DNA of 64,000 nucleotides from Paramecium octaurelia (Eukaryota; Ciliophora; Oligohymenophorea; Peniculida; Parameciidae), in contig CAJJDP010000088.1 in NCBI GenBank assembly GCA_905182995.1, positions 143,381-207,380 on the forward strand, read 5' to 3'. Below, piece after piece: positions 38,075 through 49,875 of the stretch. The position numbers and the translations under genes were made by a program. The notes under the pieces are model-generated. The model was not told the DNA's origin. It saw nothing but the letters and a program-made list of their open reading frames with translations, and made no database searches. Within the stretch, counting starts at the first letter, position 1; every line of letters begins with the position of its first letter.

Positions 38075-38976
38075 TCAACAAATTTTAATATATTTCGTTA
38101 TCTTATCTGCTGCCTTTGCGGCAAATGGATGCCTATTATTCTGTAAATTGAGCCGATGTAAAGATAAATTCAGGTATAACTTACTTTCTTCCTAACTTAG
38201 AGCTTGAGCAAGCTACTGTATGACTTAATCTGGCAGAAGCATTATTTTATAAGCTTCTTGAATATTTTTGAGAATTTCTACATTATTCTCTTTTGGCATA
38301 TATTTTTAAATGAAATTTTCAGCTCTTATTTGAGCTTATTTTGATACATCACTTTCTACCATCAGATATGCAAGTATGACTTTTTGGCTCTGGCAAATTT
38401 ATTTATACTATTAGTCGTTTGATTATGAGGGGGAAGCTTGATTTGATGAAGACTATTGTTGTGATTATTATTCTAATGCATTATTATTAATATTTATTTG
38501 ATTATTAAGATTCTGAATTTTTTTTTTATTGTTTTTTTCTAATTTTTTCCCTTTTTTGGTTGATATACCTATGGATCCTTGTCCACGCACGTGAATGGCA
38601 ATGCCCTTGCCAGTTTAAGAATTGTTATTGTTAATATTTTCATTAAGTTCATCAACAATTTCTTAGGCAAAGTAGTCTTAGCCTCTCCCGAGAGCTTAAG
38701 TCGGATTAAACTTAGTAGAGAATTTTTTACTGCTTTCCTAGCTTTGAAGTGGCAGAAGGGACTAATAATTTAAATAGCATAGCATACACTATCCAACTAG
38801 AAAGAGGACACCTACAAATAATCTGAGTAGTCTTCTTGCAAAGATAAGTCATCATCTTAATAATGTTCACTTCTTTCTTCTTCAAAGAATGATGCATTTG
38901 AATGAATTTCAGTTGAATTATGTGTATACTCATATTGATTTCTTAATTACTAAATAGCTTTCTCAATTGTAGACAT
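38075..38976 (-). CDS. unknown Q/N-rich protein
   Basis: About 290 aa. It begins MSTIEKAIQQLRNQYEYTHN with an acidic N-terminal region (FFEEERSEHYQDDDLSLQED). A 26-nt intron after LDS shifts into the frame that continues KKFSTKFNPTQALGRGQDYF, IVDELNENINNNNSQTGKG and IAIHVRGQGSIGISTKKGKK. After a Q/S/N-rich spacer it ends in a helical part (VILAYLMVESDVSKQAQIRA ... NFIQKYMPKENNVEILKNIQ). The alternative unspliced frame is poorly protein-like. I do not recognise a domain. Composition suggests a cytosolic or nuclear regulatory protein with disordered middle segments. Confidence 0.55.
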
Positions 38977-39071
38977 ACTAGTTATGGTGATTATTTTAAT
39001 TATTTATTGATTAATCAAGGCATCTATGTTATAATGCTAATGAAAAAGAATTAATATCGAAATTAAAATAA

Positions 39072-40421
39072 ATGGATTAAAATAACCTCCATACATTGTT
39101 TTTTATAGATCACATTCTTAAAACTGAGCAAGCACAAAAGATATAACAACTTGCTAAACAATACAGTGCAGAGTATGCTCACATAAGGGACATGTCTAAA
39201 GAGCAGGCTGACCTCTTTTTATCATAACTCCCATCTTCGAGTTACGGTGAAGAGAAAGTCAAGAGGTTATATTTCGACGGATGTTTTGATCTAATGCACT
39301 CTGGACATTTCAACGCACTTCGTCAAGCCAAAGAATTATGTGAGACCTTGGTTGTTGGAGTGATCAAATCGGATGCAATAGCCAAAGCAAAAGGACCTCC
39401 AATTATGACTGATGAGGAACGATTGGCCTTAGCCAGTGCCTGCAAGTGGGTGGACGAAGTAGTTATCTAGGAAACATACGATCCAACAATAGAATAGATA
39501 GATAGACATTCTTGTTCCCACGTTGCCCATGGAGATGACTTAGTCCAAACTGCTGATGGCAAAGATGCGTATTAACCATTCAAGGATGCAAAAAGAATGA
39601 AGTAATTTTTGATCATTCCATATTTTTTAGAATCTTTAAAAGAACAGAAGGAATCAGTACAACAGACATAGTGGGCAGAATGTTATTGATGACCAAAGAG
39701 GTTATGTGGGAAGAGAAGGTAATATTTTGCATTCCATATTTTCAGAAAGTATTCTAAAAGTAAACTATCGTTGAAGCATCCAATATCAATTCTCTGGAAA
39801 TAGACCAAGTTTCGATTGAACAAACATTAAATAACAAAATACTGAACACGACCAGGAGAATCATGCAATTTAGTAACAACAAGAAACCCAAGTCTGGTGA
39901 TAAAATCGTATATATTGATGGATCATTCGACATTCTGCATCAGGGCCATGTTGATGTTTTAAGAAAAGCCAAGGAGTTGGGAGATTTCTTGTATGTTGGA
40001 GTGTATGACAATGAGGTAGATATCATAATTCCTATCTTCTTAGACAATTAACAAAATAAAAGGGAAAAACTATCCAATTTTAAATCTGTAAGAGAGAGTC
40101 TTAAATTTGTTGGCAATTAAATTCGTTGACGAAGTTATTATGGGAGTTCCATATAAGGTGAATGAACAATTAATCAAAAATTTCAAAATTGATTTGGTTG
40201 TTGAAGGTACTTGTTCTTAAAAGACCGTCGAAGATCCTTATGAATTACCAATTAAATTAGGAATCTATTAATAAATCTAAGCAGTCAACAAGCAGACTGC
40301 TGATGAACTTATTGAAAGAATCGTTAGCAACAGGTTAAGATTCTTGGAAAAGTATAATTCAAGAAAGAAGAAAGAAATCAACTTCTTCGAAAATCATGAT
40401 TACAAAGTAGAAGAAATATGA
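39072..40421 (+). CDS. PCYT2: ethanolamine-phosphate cytidylyltransferase
   Basis: Makes CDP-ethanolamine from CTP and phosphoethanolamine, the rate-setting step of the Kennedy pathway to phosphatidylethanolamine. Two cytidylyltransferase folds lie in tandem, as in PCYT2/ECT1. The first has RLYFDGCFDLMHSGHFNALR (HxGH), GPPIMTDEERL and SCSHVAHGDDLV. The second has IVYIDGSFDILHQGHVDVLR (HxGH) and FLYVGVYDNE. Both HxGH motifs are intact. Three introns of 27-29 nt are inferred (after RMK, after EEK and after DNE). The protein is about 420 aa, close to the family's usual length. The start at 39072 adds some 60 residues before the first fold; a later start is possible. Confidence 0.92.
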
Positions 40422-40485
40422 TATATTTATTTACATAACCACAAATAAATAGTAATGCATTCCATAATGTACTTATTATTAAATA

Positions 40486-41127
40486 TCAAACTTCCAAACG
40501 TTTTTCTGAGACGTAAATTCCATCCAAGAATTATCTGATATCTTTATTTTTAACCGCACAGGCTTAATGAATTAATGCACATGTTAATGAAACATTATTA
40601 AGATCATTACCGCTTAAGGTCAAGACATCTAAAATTTGAATTATTTATTCTACTCTTTTCTTCAGCTTCATTTCTAGTGATCACAACACCTGGTAAGCAT
40701 TTTATTGTTCTAATGATTTTCTCTCCCAAGAAATTCTTTATCTCAATTCCTGCTCCCTTATCTAATAAATTGATAATGATTGGAAAGTGAGCATATGCTA
40801 AAACCATTTTGAATTTATATCCAGAAGTAACACCTCTAATCATATTCTTTATTTAAGCAGCCACAGAGTTCACTTAGCATCTTTGTTTTCTTTGAGATTA
40901 CCACATTCTAATACTAACTCTAGATTTCTCCTTTTTGCTTTATTTCTTTAATTTCTTTTGAACTTAGATATCCAAAGATGCATGTTTGAAATTTCTATTC
41001 AAAATTCCTCTTGGGCCTATAATTATTAATCATAATCAATACCTTTAACTTCCACTTTCTTTGATTTAACCTTAATTTCGATCTTCTCTGGAATCTCTAC
41101 ATGCTCTTCTGTAAGAATATATTTCAT
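40486..41127 (-). CDS. RPL9: 60S ribosomal protein L9 (uL6)
   Basis: Large-subunit ribosomal protein. It starts [21 protein letters not shown] 26-nt intron follows KGKK/EVK before [15 protein letters not shown]. The central block [20 protein letters not shown] and [13 protein letters not shown] is diagnostic for L9/uL6. A 25-nt intron leads to [14 protein letters not shown] and the conserved end [20 protein letters not shown]. Length (about 190 aa) fits. Transcribed convergently with the cytidylyltransferase; the two stops are 65 bp apart. Confidence 0.93.
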
Positions 41128-41646
41128 TTCTTTTTATTAAATTATAATAATAAAAAAATGTCAGAGATATGATAGTCGGGATTCTTACCTTATTCTCCAT
41201 ATTAACTCAATTTGAAATTCTCAGTAATCTAAGGATTGCAATTTTCACAGTTAACATTGTATTACCTAATTGTTGTTAAATTTATCAATATATCTTTCTC
41301 TATTTTTTATTTGTAAAAATCTAATAGGTATTGATTTTCAAATACCATTCATATATTTGTTGTTAATTTTTATTAATTCTAATTTAATGGCTCAAAGATA
41401 TACTTTACCTTTAATTTTTAGAAATTTGTTGATAAAATATACTTCTGTTCTATTATTTTAGATAGCTTCATCATTGAGCAAATCTAAATAGATATATATT
41501 CTTTATGATTTTATCTCTATTTAAAAATGTGTTAATAAAAGTCTCTTTATTACTTTAGATTGGTCAATAATTTCATTAAGAATGAATTGTATTTTGAACT
41601 GATAATAATAATAAATTTCACAGAGTTATTAATAAATACATTTAAT
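41128..41646. other. divergent promoter region, no gene seen
   Basis: Lies between the starts of RPL9 (minus) and the p24 gene (plus), so it should hold both promoters. Very AT-rich. The plus-strand hydrophobic frame at 41270-41461 has the Leu/Ile/Phe bias expected of T-rich non-coding DNA and is not taken as a gene. Confidence 0.5.
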
Positions 41647-42395
41647 ATGAAATACTTTATTGTAATTGCACTATTAGTGAGTTTGAATCAATGTATCAGC
41701 TTCTATGCTAAAGAAGGAGTAGAAAAGTGCTTCTCAGATGAAGTACCAAGTCAAACTGTAAATACATTCAATTAATACTCTAGATTGTAGTGATTTATCA
41801 TGAATTGATGTCTGAAGGCGTGGCCAAAAATGAAAAAAGAGGTACTCTTTCATTCTATGCTTAGACATACCAAAAATGATTAAAGATGGAATCACTCTAA
41901 ATGTGTATGGCCCTGATGGCAACATAGTGAAAACTGCTAAAACTGTGGAAGGAAAGAACAAATTGTCATTCACTGCAAAAACAAGTACTCATCTAATCTA
42001 TTTGACATAGTGGGCAGATACAAGTTCTGTGTCATTAAGTCCAAGTAATTTTGGAGTGTTAATGAGTATAAATACTCCATCAAAATACAACAAGGAGTTG
42101 ATCATAATCTACAAGATGCTGCAAATAAGACTCATGTTGAATCAATCAAAGGTATCACAAACATTTTACTATTTATTCAATAGACAGAATCTCAGCCTTA
42201 AAAAACAGAACAGATGATTTCATTTCCCTTTAATAATTAAATCGAGAATAAGAAGATAAATTGACAACTCAATCCATTGATATCAGTAGAAGAGTTACTC
42301 AAACTACAATTCTATAAATAGTCGTTCTTCTAGCATCTGGAGTCTATTAGATTTGGAGCCTTAAGAAGTTCTTTAAATAGAGATTTTTGATGTGA
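41647..42395 (+). CDS. p24/emp24 family cargo receptor
   Basis: Type I membrane protein of COPII/COPI vesicles cycling between ER and Golgi. Signal peptide MKYFIVIALLVSLNQCISFY is followed by the GOLD domain: CFSDEVPSQT, ITLNVYGPDGNIV, KLSFTAKT, GRYKFCVIKSKQFW with the second conserved Cys, then YSIKIQQGVDH. A coiled region (NRTDDFISLQQLNREQEDK) and a C-terminal membrane span (TTILQIVVLLASGVYQIWSL) follow, with the short tail KKFFKQRFLM. The tail has the FF COPII motif; its lysines are not at the -3/-4 KKXX position. At least four introns (22-32 nt) are required, and each restores the family sequence. Confidence 0.88.
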
Positions 42396-43632
42396 TGTTT
42401 ATTTTATTAAAAATTCAATGCTTCTGAATCAGTGATATATCCATCAATTTTTACTAATTGAATCAATAGTTACCTAATTCCCTCTCATTTCTTTAATAAT
42501 ATTATGCAAATAACAAATTGATTAATATATAAATCTAATTGTATATACAATTGTAGGTCTTAATTAATATTTGGATTTACTTAATTTCTCTCAAAATATT
42601 TTGCTATGATATTCCGAACAGAATATTTGCTTATATTAAATCTATATATCATAAATCTTTGATAATAATTTTGCAATTATTAAGGATATACATAAAGATG
42701 AATATTTTGATCAATAATTATGTTATCTTATTTGAGTTTTTCCTTATTCTATAAAATGATCATAATTTTAAGCATTTACTTAATTTAGCAATATTTTAAG
42801 ATTTTTCATTTTAGTTAAAACAAAAATCAATGTTTTAAATTTACATTTCTGTTTTTTTCAGCATTAAGAAAATAATAGACTAAAATAATGCTTTATTCAG
42901 CTCAGATCATTCTTATTCTTACTAATGGAACCAGTATCATTTTGAACTAACATTTAGATTAGTTGATAATACAATTATCTATACCATTCATAAATTGAAA
43001 ATTTAGTATTGGTCTTAAATATTCTATTAATATTTTTGTTTTTTTTTAAGAACGAAAATAATTAAACTAATTCTATTTAAGAATTATCATTCTGAATTTG
43101 AGTAGGCAAAATTAACATTAATGATAATAAAAAATTTCTATGAATAGTAATATTTATCAGATAATTCACTATCATTATTTTTCATATAAAATTGAATTAA
43201 CCTTATGATGTCAAATATGGATAAATTGTTTCTTAGTTTATTGAAATGAATAGCCAATAGTTGAAGGTAAATTATGATAATAATGTAAGTTAATTGAAAA
43301 ATAATTTTAATTATCAAATTATACTAATGCACTTTTAAAGTTTTTGTTATGAATCCTTACATTTAAAGCGTATTTATTTTTTTCAAACCTCAATAGACTA
43401 AATAATTAGAAAGGTTTTGAGAGATTGAAATTTACAGGTCAAAAGTTAATTTATATAGTTGATTAAAATAAGAAAATATTCGAATAAACTCGACCTAGTA
43501 AGTATAACCTATGGTTCTTCAAGGAATTGGAGATTAGCTAAAATTCACTTTAAAAATAGAAAAACATCAATATACATAGATTTTAGATTAATAATTTAAT
43601 TAATCTATAAATAAAAATTACATTATATTTTT
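42396..43632. other. long spacer with a probable gene remnant (about 42880-43610)
   Basis: The left part is AT-rich and featureless. From about 42880 the plus strand shows protein-like stretches: WNQYHFELTFRLVDNTIIYT, HSEFEQAKLTLMIIKNFY, YDVKYGQIVSQFIEMNSQQ and, after a 29-nt candidate intron, GFERLKFTGQKLIYIVDQ plus RPSKYNLWFFKELE. They lie in different frames; at 43180-43210 the frame change has no usable GT donor. Either an intron-rich fast-evolving gene or an inactivated duplicate. No family recognised. Confidence 0.35.
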
Positions 43633-44553
43633 ATGGGTACTTGTAAAAGTTGTGAAACCACTTAAGAGGAGATGATTTTGTTTGCTTTGCCAAGTGATTC
43701 GAAAAGGCCTAAGAGTTCTGAGATAATAACCCCTATGACTGGAGAGACTGATGTAACAAGAGACAAAAGAGGAACATTCACTTATTAAAATGGAGCAAAA
43801 TATACTGGAGAATGGTACAACATTATTTTATATTTTGTTTTGGATTGGAATATGTCGTGATGGTTTTGGTACTCAGGTTTGGCCGGATGGGGCATCTTAT
43901 GAAGGTTAATGGAAGGATGATAAGGCTCAAGGGAAAGGCATCTTTAAACATGCAGATGGTGACATATGTAATATATGAAATCTAACATTCAGATAATGGA
44001 GAATGGTAAAACGACAAGGCGAATGGCTAAGGGATTTATTTCCATGCTGATGGTTCCAAATATGAAGGATTGTGGAAGGATGACAAATAGCATGGTTATG
44101 GTACTGAAACTTGGACAGATGGAAGTAGATATGAAGGAACCTATAAATACGGAATGAAGGATGGATCAGGAACTTATTAATGGCCAGACGGGAAGGTTTA
44201 TTAAGGTTAATGGTTGCAAAATAGAATGACGGGATAGGGAGTATGTCATTGGAAAGATGGGAGGTCTTATATTGGTGAATGGTAGGATAATAATATGCAT
44301 GGTCATGGTAAATATACTTGCGTAGATGGGAAACAATATGAAGGAGATTATTATTTTGATAAAAAACATGGATGTGGTACATTCACATGGCCAGATGGTA
44401 AAAAGTAAATAATGAAACTTATTTGGTAGATATTCAGGAAATTGGAAAAAGGGCAAGTAACATGGGAAAGGTAAAATAATAATAGATAAAATTGAAAAGT
44501 GTGGAATATGGGAAAATGGCAAACGCATAAGATGGATTGAGGATGAAAATTGA
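43633..44553 (+). CDS. MORN-repeat protein, probably N-myristoylated
   Basis: About 280 aa with nine MORN repeats in a row (for example [50 protein letters not shown]). MORN repeats form membrane- or lipid-associated scaffolds, often at the cortex or cilia. The start [17 protein letters not shown] has Gly2 followed by two Cys, a good myristoylation/palmitoylation signal, so attachment to membrane is likely. Introns of 25 nt lie near 43970 and 44405. The first intron, 43815-43842, must end in TTG rather than TAG for the repeat to stay in frame. Resembles the MORN N-terminus of plant PIP5K but has no kinase domain. Confidence 0.85.
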
Positions 44554-44792
44554 TTCTTTTTTGTGATTCATTCTTTTTTCATATTTATTTAAACTATTAA
44601 CTTGTAAATCCTTGTTTAAGGGTGAAATATGAAAAATAAGTTTCCCTGACATTTTGAGATTCTTAGAAATGACTTAGAAATATTCTTAAGTTTATAATTT
44701 ATATCTAACTTAAAAGATGTTATTTGCAATTAGGATAAATTATTTTATTTGCATTTTATAATATAAATTGTTTATAATTATAATATATAATA

Positions 44793-46841
44793 ATGTCTAA
44801 CAACCGCAGTTTGAAGGATTTATTCCCCTCAAAATTTAATTTTATAAAACCTAAAATTGTAAGAACACTGTATTAATATTGTTAGGAACAACCAAGTGAA
44901 ACAACAAAATAAACTCACAAATCACCATTAGGTTTAAGTTAATTTACAAGTTTTTTTCAATTAGCACAATTGACCTCAAAAAATAATAGCAACTAATCAC
45001 AATAGAGAAGTATTACACCTTAGAAAATAAAAGTTGTTCAATTAAATATGCAAAAATAGGATCAATCATAAATCTAAATACAATCTAAACATTCCAGAAA
45101 TTAAAGTGCTTCCAATATTAATAGTAGCAGAAGTAGTTCATTTTTTAAAGAAAAACAAGATTACTTAAACTAGAATACAAGTTCACGTAGCCCAATTCAG
45201 ACATTCAAGAAATAGGATCTAAAGTAATCAAAATTACTAATCAATTCTTTATTTCATAATTAATAATCTTCAAACCTAGACTTATAGAGCAAATTCAAAG
45301 ATTAATCACCTATGAAACCAGCTTTTTATGATAATTTAGACATAATCAATAGAAATACAGGGAGAAACAATAATTCTCAATCTCCAAATACATCAATTTA
45401 AAAGATATCCTCTTTTATTAATCTTAAGTAATCCAGTACTCACAACATCAAATACCCAGACAATCAATTAAAATAATAGAGCAGTCTGGTGAAAGAAAAC
45501 AAGCCTGCTGAAAAACCATACCAATTAATCAATCATGAAGTTCCATAAATCTAAATTAAAAAGCAGGAGTTTCAAGTCCCCAGCTAGTTTAAATCAAACA
45601 AAGGATTAGATAATATATTCAACTCTATGTTAAGTATTTAGCACTTATCACACATCTCAAAAAATGAAAGTTCAAAGAGTATCCTAAAATAACAAGAAAA
45701 GCATGAATCAAGTGAAGAGGATGAGGAAACCTTGATTGTAGATTGCAATATACAAATTAATAAGTACAGTTTTTAATTTCATTATGTGATTGGCAAAGGT
45801 GGTTTTGGTAAGGTTTGGAGGGTAGAAATGAAAAAAGGCAAATAATATTATGCTATGAAGGAGATGTCAAAAGCTAAAATAATAGCTAAACGAAGTGTTA
45901 ATTCAGTAATGAATGAGCGTAATCTTTTGGCTTAATACAAACATCCCTTTTTGATTAATATGAATTACTGCTTTTAAGATAGGGAGAACCTTTACCTTGT
46001 TATGGACTTGTTGACTGGAGGCGACCTTAGATATCACATAGGGAAGATGAGGAGATTCAAAGAACATTAAACTAAGTTCTTTGTTGCTTGTGTCTTGCTT
46101 GCATTGGAGTTTTTGCATAATAATAATATTATTCATAGAGATCTTAAACCAGAGAATATAGTCTTAGATAAATAGGGGTATGCAAGATTGACTGATTTAG
46201 GAATTGCAAGAGTTTGGAAGTCTGAGAATTCTCAAGACACAAGTGGGACCCCTGGATATATGGGTATTATATCATTATTTATTGATTAGCACCTGAAGTT
46301 ATGTGTAGATAGAATCATACAATAGCAGTTGATTACTTTGCATTAGGAATTATGGGCTATGAGTTTATGTTGGGAAGAAGACCTTATAATGGAAGGTCAA
46401 GATAAGAAATCCGTGATCAGATCCTGACCAGACAAGTTTAAATTAAAAGGTCTGAAATTCCTGATGATTGGTCAGTGGAAGCAGCAGATTTTATAAATAA
46501 GCTCATATAGAGAAAGCCAGCCAACAGACTTGGATTTAAAGGACCTGATGAGGTCAAAAATCATCCTTGGCTTCGCAATTTTCCATGGCAAAAATTGTTG
46601 AACAAAGAAATTGAGTCTCCTTACATTCCGAAAGTACAGTTTTATTACTAAAAAGTAAATTGATGATAATGTTGAATACCTGAATTAAATAAGTGAAGAT
46701 GATGATAGTTAAGATGAATTGATTAAAGAAAATAAGCTTTTACTAAAGAAGAACTCAGTTCAAAATTTATTTAGTGGATATAGTTATGAATGCAATTCAA
46801 AATACACTAAGAGTACATCTAGCACTCTTTTTTTTGGATGA
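44793..46841 (+). CDS. AGC-family protein kinase (YANK/STK32-like) with long Q/S/N N-terminus
   Basis: Ser/Thr kinase, about 660 aa. The first 320 residues ([20 protein letters not shown] ...) are Ser/Gln/Asn-rich and disordered. The kinase has [62 protein letters not shown] (DLG in place of DFG), SGTPGYM and APEVMCRQNH. A C-terminal AGC extension follows ([24 protein letters not shown]) ending STSSTLFFG. Introns of 27 nt near the start, one inside GYM|APE and 22 nt after YIPK restore the frame. DLG is seen in active kinases, so activity is expected. The substrate is unknown. Confidence 0.87.
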
Positions 46842-46891
46842 CTTTATTATTTATATTAAATATATAGTATACTAAAAATTTGATTAGTTGA

Positions 46892-47203
46892 ATGTTTAAT
46901 AACCTTATCGAAATTAGCAATGAAGAACAGAATCTATATAAAGCATAATTAGTTTAACATGATTCTAGTTCGAAAATTGAAATGTTAGAAAAGGCCTAAG
47001 AACAATTAACCATCTTTGAGAGTGTACAAAAGGTTATTAACAAACAAAGAAAATGGTTGTAATTTTATTCAAAACATTTTAGTAGAAGATAAGCAAAAAA
47101 TTCTTAATTAATTCAAATTTTTAATTTATTGAATTATTAAGCATAAAAGTGGATAAATATCTGTTGGATAATTAGTAAATTTATGAAGATTCAGTTGTTA
47201 TGA
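46892..47203 (+). CDS. small coiled-coil ORF, unknown
   Basis: A 103-aa frame begins MFNNLIEISNEEQNLYKAQL and reads as a charged helix (SSSKIEMLEKAQEQLTIFES, VQKVINKQRKWLQFYSK), then a more hydrophobic end (WINICWIISKFMKIQLL). The first 70 residues have the Glu/Gln/Lys periodicity of a coiled coil and look coding; the last 30 are doubtful and may include introns. It lies 50 bp after the AGC kinase on the same strand and faces the stop of the tubulin gene. No family recognised. Confidence 0.45.
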
Positions 47204-47267
47204 TAACAATATTTAAATTTTCATTAAAAATTCAAACAATAAGGTGATTCTTCATATTTGTATTTTT

Positions 47268-48581
47268 TCATTCCCAATTCTCATGATCTTCTCTTTAATC
47301 TTAGCAGTATGTTTCATGATAAGAACTACAGACATCTTCAAGGTTAGATTTAGCGTGAGTGAATTCCTACTCCTCGATTCCTTCTTATATATATTTATAT
47401 AGATAACTTTTTCGAACGTACATTTTATTAAATTTTTCAATTAGGCTCTCTAGAGATTGAGTAATGCTAGTTGAATTAATAATTGAACTTCCAAAATATT
47501 CATAATTTTAAAATTATTTCTTGCAAATATTAGTTAAAAACATATCAATGTACTTTATTTTTTTTGCCTCTTATCGTCTATAATGTTGTTTATTTAGATA
47601 ATTTTAAAATAGGGAGCATGATTTGTCAACCTCTTTATTTGATATATTTCCTCTAAAACTAAGTGCAGCAGTAATAAATCGACCTTCAGTGTAATTATTG
47701 CTAGCTTGATTGTGATTTGAGGACATTAATTCTTTAAAAAGTTGGTTTTCGTCCATCTTCAAATATTGATTAAAGTAATCACTGAATTGATTATTGGACT
47801 AACTGCAAGTTAGAAAATTTTATCGAGGGAAGGGAATCAAATTTGTGCTTAGTTTTCTCAAACTAGAATTAATATCCCCATACGTTCGAAACGGTGAAGA
47901 ATTACAACATATTGTTTAAGCAACATGATGATTGGCATCATCATAATTAAATTCGATTCCCAATCTAGTCAAATTTTGCTTAAGCCCTTAGTTATCAAAA
48001 CATATTAATTATGCTTCAAAGGACATCGTCTCTTCTAAGGCTAATATAGAGTTATAAGGAGAAACAACACATATATCGTCTTATTTAATAGAAGGAATTA
48101 ATAAGTTAAATTATTGTGTTAAATCATGGTCTCCTCGACTGCTCAAAGCTGCTGTTAAACCAGATCCAGTACCACCAATTATGGAAGAAAAATATTGGAC
48201 TCCTTAAAGTGAGTCACATCGTTCAGTTTCTTATCGGATACTATCATCAATTATGCCCATTATTTCATTCGAACAATGATTCCTTACAAATCCATAATTA
48301 TTGCCAGATGAGTAGTTGAATGAGAACTGAGAAGATGGATTAAAGTCCAAATTAGTGCAAGGTAAATCCTGTCCCAAATCAATCTAAATACATCTAGGAA
48401 CTGGTTTGCTCTAATGCAAGTTATAATACACAATATTGTTTGAATTAAGTAAAGGATTTTCACTTTAAGGATCTTATCCATTCTGGTTACCGAAATCACT
48501 ATCTTTTAGCATTTCCTCCCAAAACTTTACTCCTACTTTGTTCCCAAAACCTCCCAATTATATTACTAAAATTTCCCTCAT
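47268..48581 (-). CDS. divergent beta-like tubulin
   Basis: A complete, intron-free 437-aa tubulin-fold protein, the standard tubulin length. The N-terminus MREILVIQLGGFGNKVGVKF parallels beta-tubulin's MREI start. The GTP-phosphate loop is IIGGTGSGLTAALSSR. The T5 region keeps CVVSPYNSILALEET and ICFDNQGLKQ, and the T7 region INSSLRKLSTNLIPFPRQNF matches the beta consensus in spacing but lacks the usual Asp. The second half (RFITAALSFRGNIS) is far more diverged, and the C-terminal tail (YCQDQREDHENWE) is not the polyglutamylated EEE type. It is therefore not a conventional alpha, beta or gamma subunit; Paramecium is known to carry eta, theta, iota and kappa tubulins, and this is probably one of these or a new variant. 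A basal-body or cortical role is inferred. Confidence 0.87.
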
Positions 48582-49039
48582 TGTTTTTCAAGTAATTTAA
48601 TTAATACAATATTTTCTAATTTTTTATAATTTAAATGTCATTTGGTTGTAAGACTAATAAATCCTATCTTTTAGTATACGATATAAACTTTAATCATTAA
48701 ACTAGGATGGCTAATTCTAAATTTAGCTTAAGTGCTATATTTCATATATATATTTGAATATATAATTATTCTTCTAAATACATGAATTTATGTTAAATTG
48801 AGTTCTTTAAGTATTTGATATTGTAGGCAATGTGATAATAACTTAAAAGGAATGAAAATTGAATCTCAAAAGAGTTTTTATATTTAAGTGATTTTGAAAA
48901 TTAGGAAACAAGAAATAAGATGTAGTTTACAAATATTATTAACATTATAGAAGATTAATTCTATTAGCATAATAGAATAATAGTTATAAAACAGGTCTAT
49001 AAATTCCATATAATTAGTAAAAGTAAAAGTAATATTTAT
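48582..49039. other. divergent spacer between tubulin and RING genes
   Basis: AT-rich DNA that must include both promoters. The RING reading frame stays open upstream to ATG 48920, so up to 40 extra residues (MQFTNIINIIEDQFYQHN) could belong to that protein; the composition there is closer to non-coding. Nothing else recognised. Confidence 0.5.
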
Positions 49040-49690
49040 ATGATCTAAAATTCTATTGATAATACTTCCGTTGCTATTTAACACCTTGAGGATTAGTCTC
49101 CAGATCTTCAAAATTAATAATCGGATGAATAAGTACACTAAAGTTCAGAATATAATGCCATCAATTAGCCAATAGATTAATTAGATCAAAATAGCGGACA
49201 ACAAGTAGAAGCTCTCTAATAAGTTGAATATTTCGATCCGCTTGATTATGAAATAGTATACTGTCCATATTGCGATTATGGCATGATTAGAAAGGCTTAT
49301 TGGATTCATGTTAATTTGTGTGAAGAATAATTAAGCCATCCTAATTTAGTAGAATAAGAATGTCAATAATGTCGAGAGATGATTGTAAGGCAATACTTAA
49401 ACGATCACTTAGAGGTTTGCCCATTTAACTTTCATGCCGAAGTGAATTGTCCTTATTGCAATACTCTAATAATAAAAGCATGGCTATAGGAACATCTTGC
49501 TGAATGCAATGGTTTTTAAGTGTAGCAATTAAGAGAAATTCAGGGAATAGCAAATTGCTAAATATGTCAAGAGGATATTATACAGGACTAGTCAGTTCTA
49601 AATTGCTCTCATAGTTTCCATGAAGATTGCCTCTAAAAATGGTTAAAAATAAAAAAAACGTGTCCAGTTTGTAAAAGTATTTAAGTCTGA
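49040..49690 (+). CDS. RING-H2 finger protein with upstream zinc fingers
   Basis: About 216 aa, probable E3 ubiquitin ligase. The N-terminal 60 residues are Q/D/N-rich. Three Cys/His modules follow: VYCPYCDYGMIRKAYWIH, QECQQCREMIVRQYLNDHLE and VNCPYCNTLIIKAWLQEHL, each with CX2C...H. The end is a RING-H2 domain (NCQICQEDI ... NCSHSFHEDCLQKWL ... TCPVCKSIQV) with C-X-H-X2-H-X2-C spacing intact. No intron is needed. The start at 49040 is chosen as the first ATG in protein-like sequence; ATG 48920 is the alternative. The repeated CX2C...H modules resemble TRAF/XIAF-type fingers. Substrate unknown. Confidence 0.8.
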
Positions 49691-49875
49691 AGCTAAATAA
49701 ATTTGTTTTAATTGTGTAGATATTAATATAATTTTGTCTAGAATTCATGTTTTTTCTAATGAAGATTATTATAATTATTGTCAATAGAATTTAATTTATA
49801 TTGAATAAGGAGGTTAATGAGAGGAGAGATTGAGATAAAAATTGAAATAAAAGGAGAGAAATTAAAATAAATTTA

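Noticed and set aside
43927-44528. Minus-strand His/Tyr/Ile-rich frames of up to 151 codons
   Set aside because: Antisense of the MORN repeats; the plus strand has nine clear repeats.
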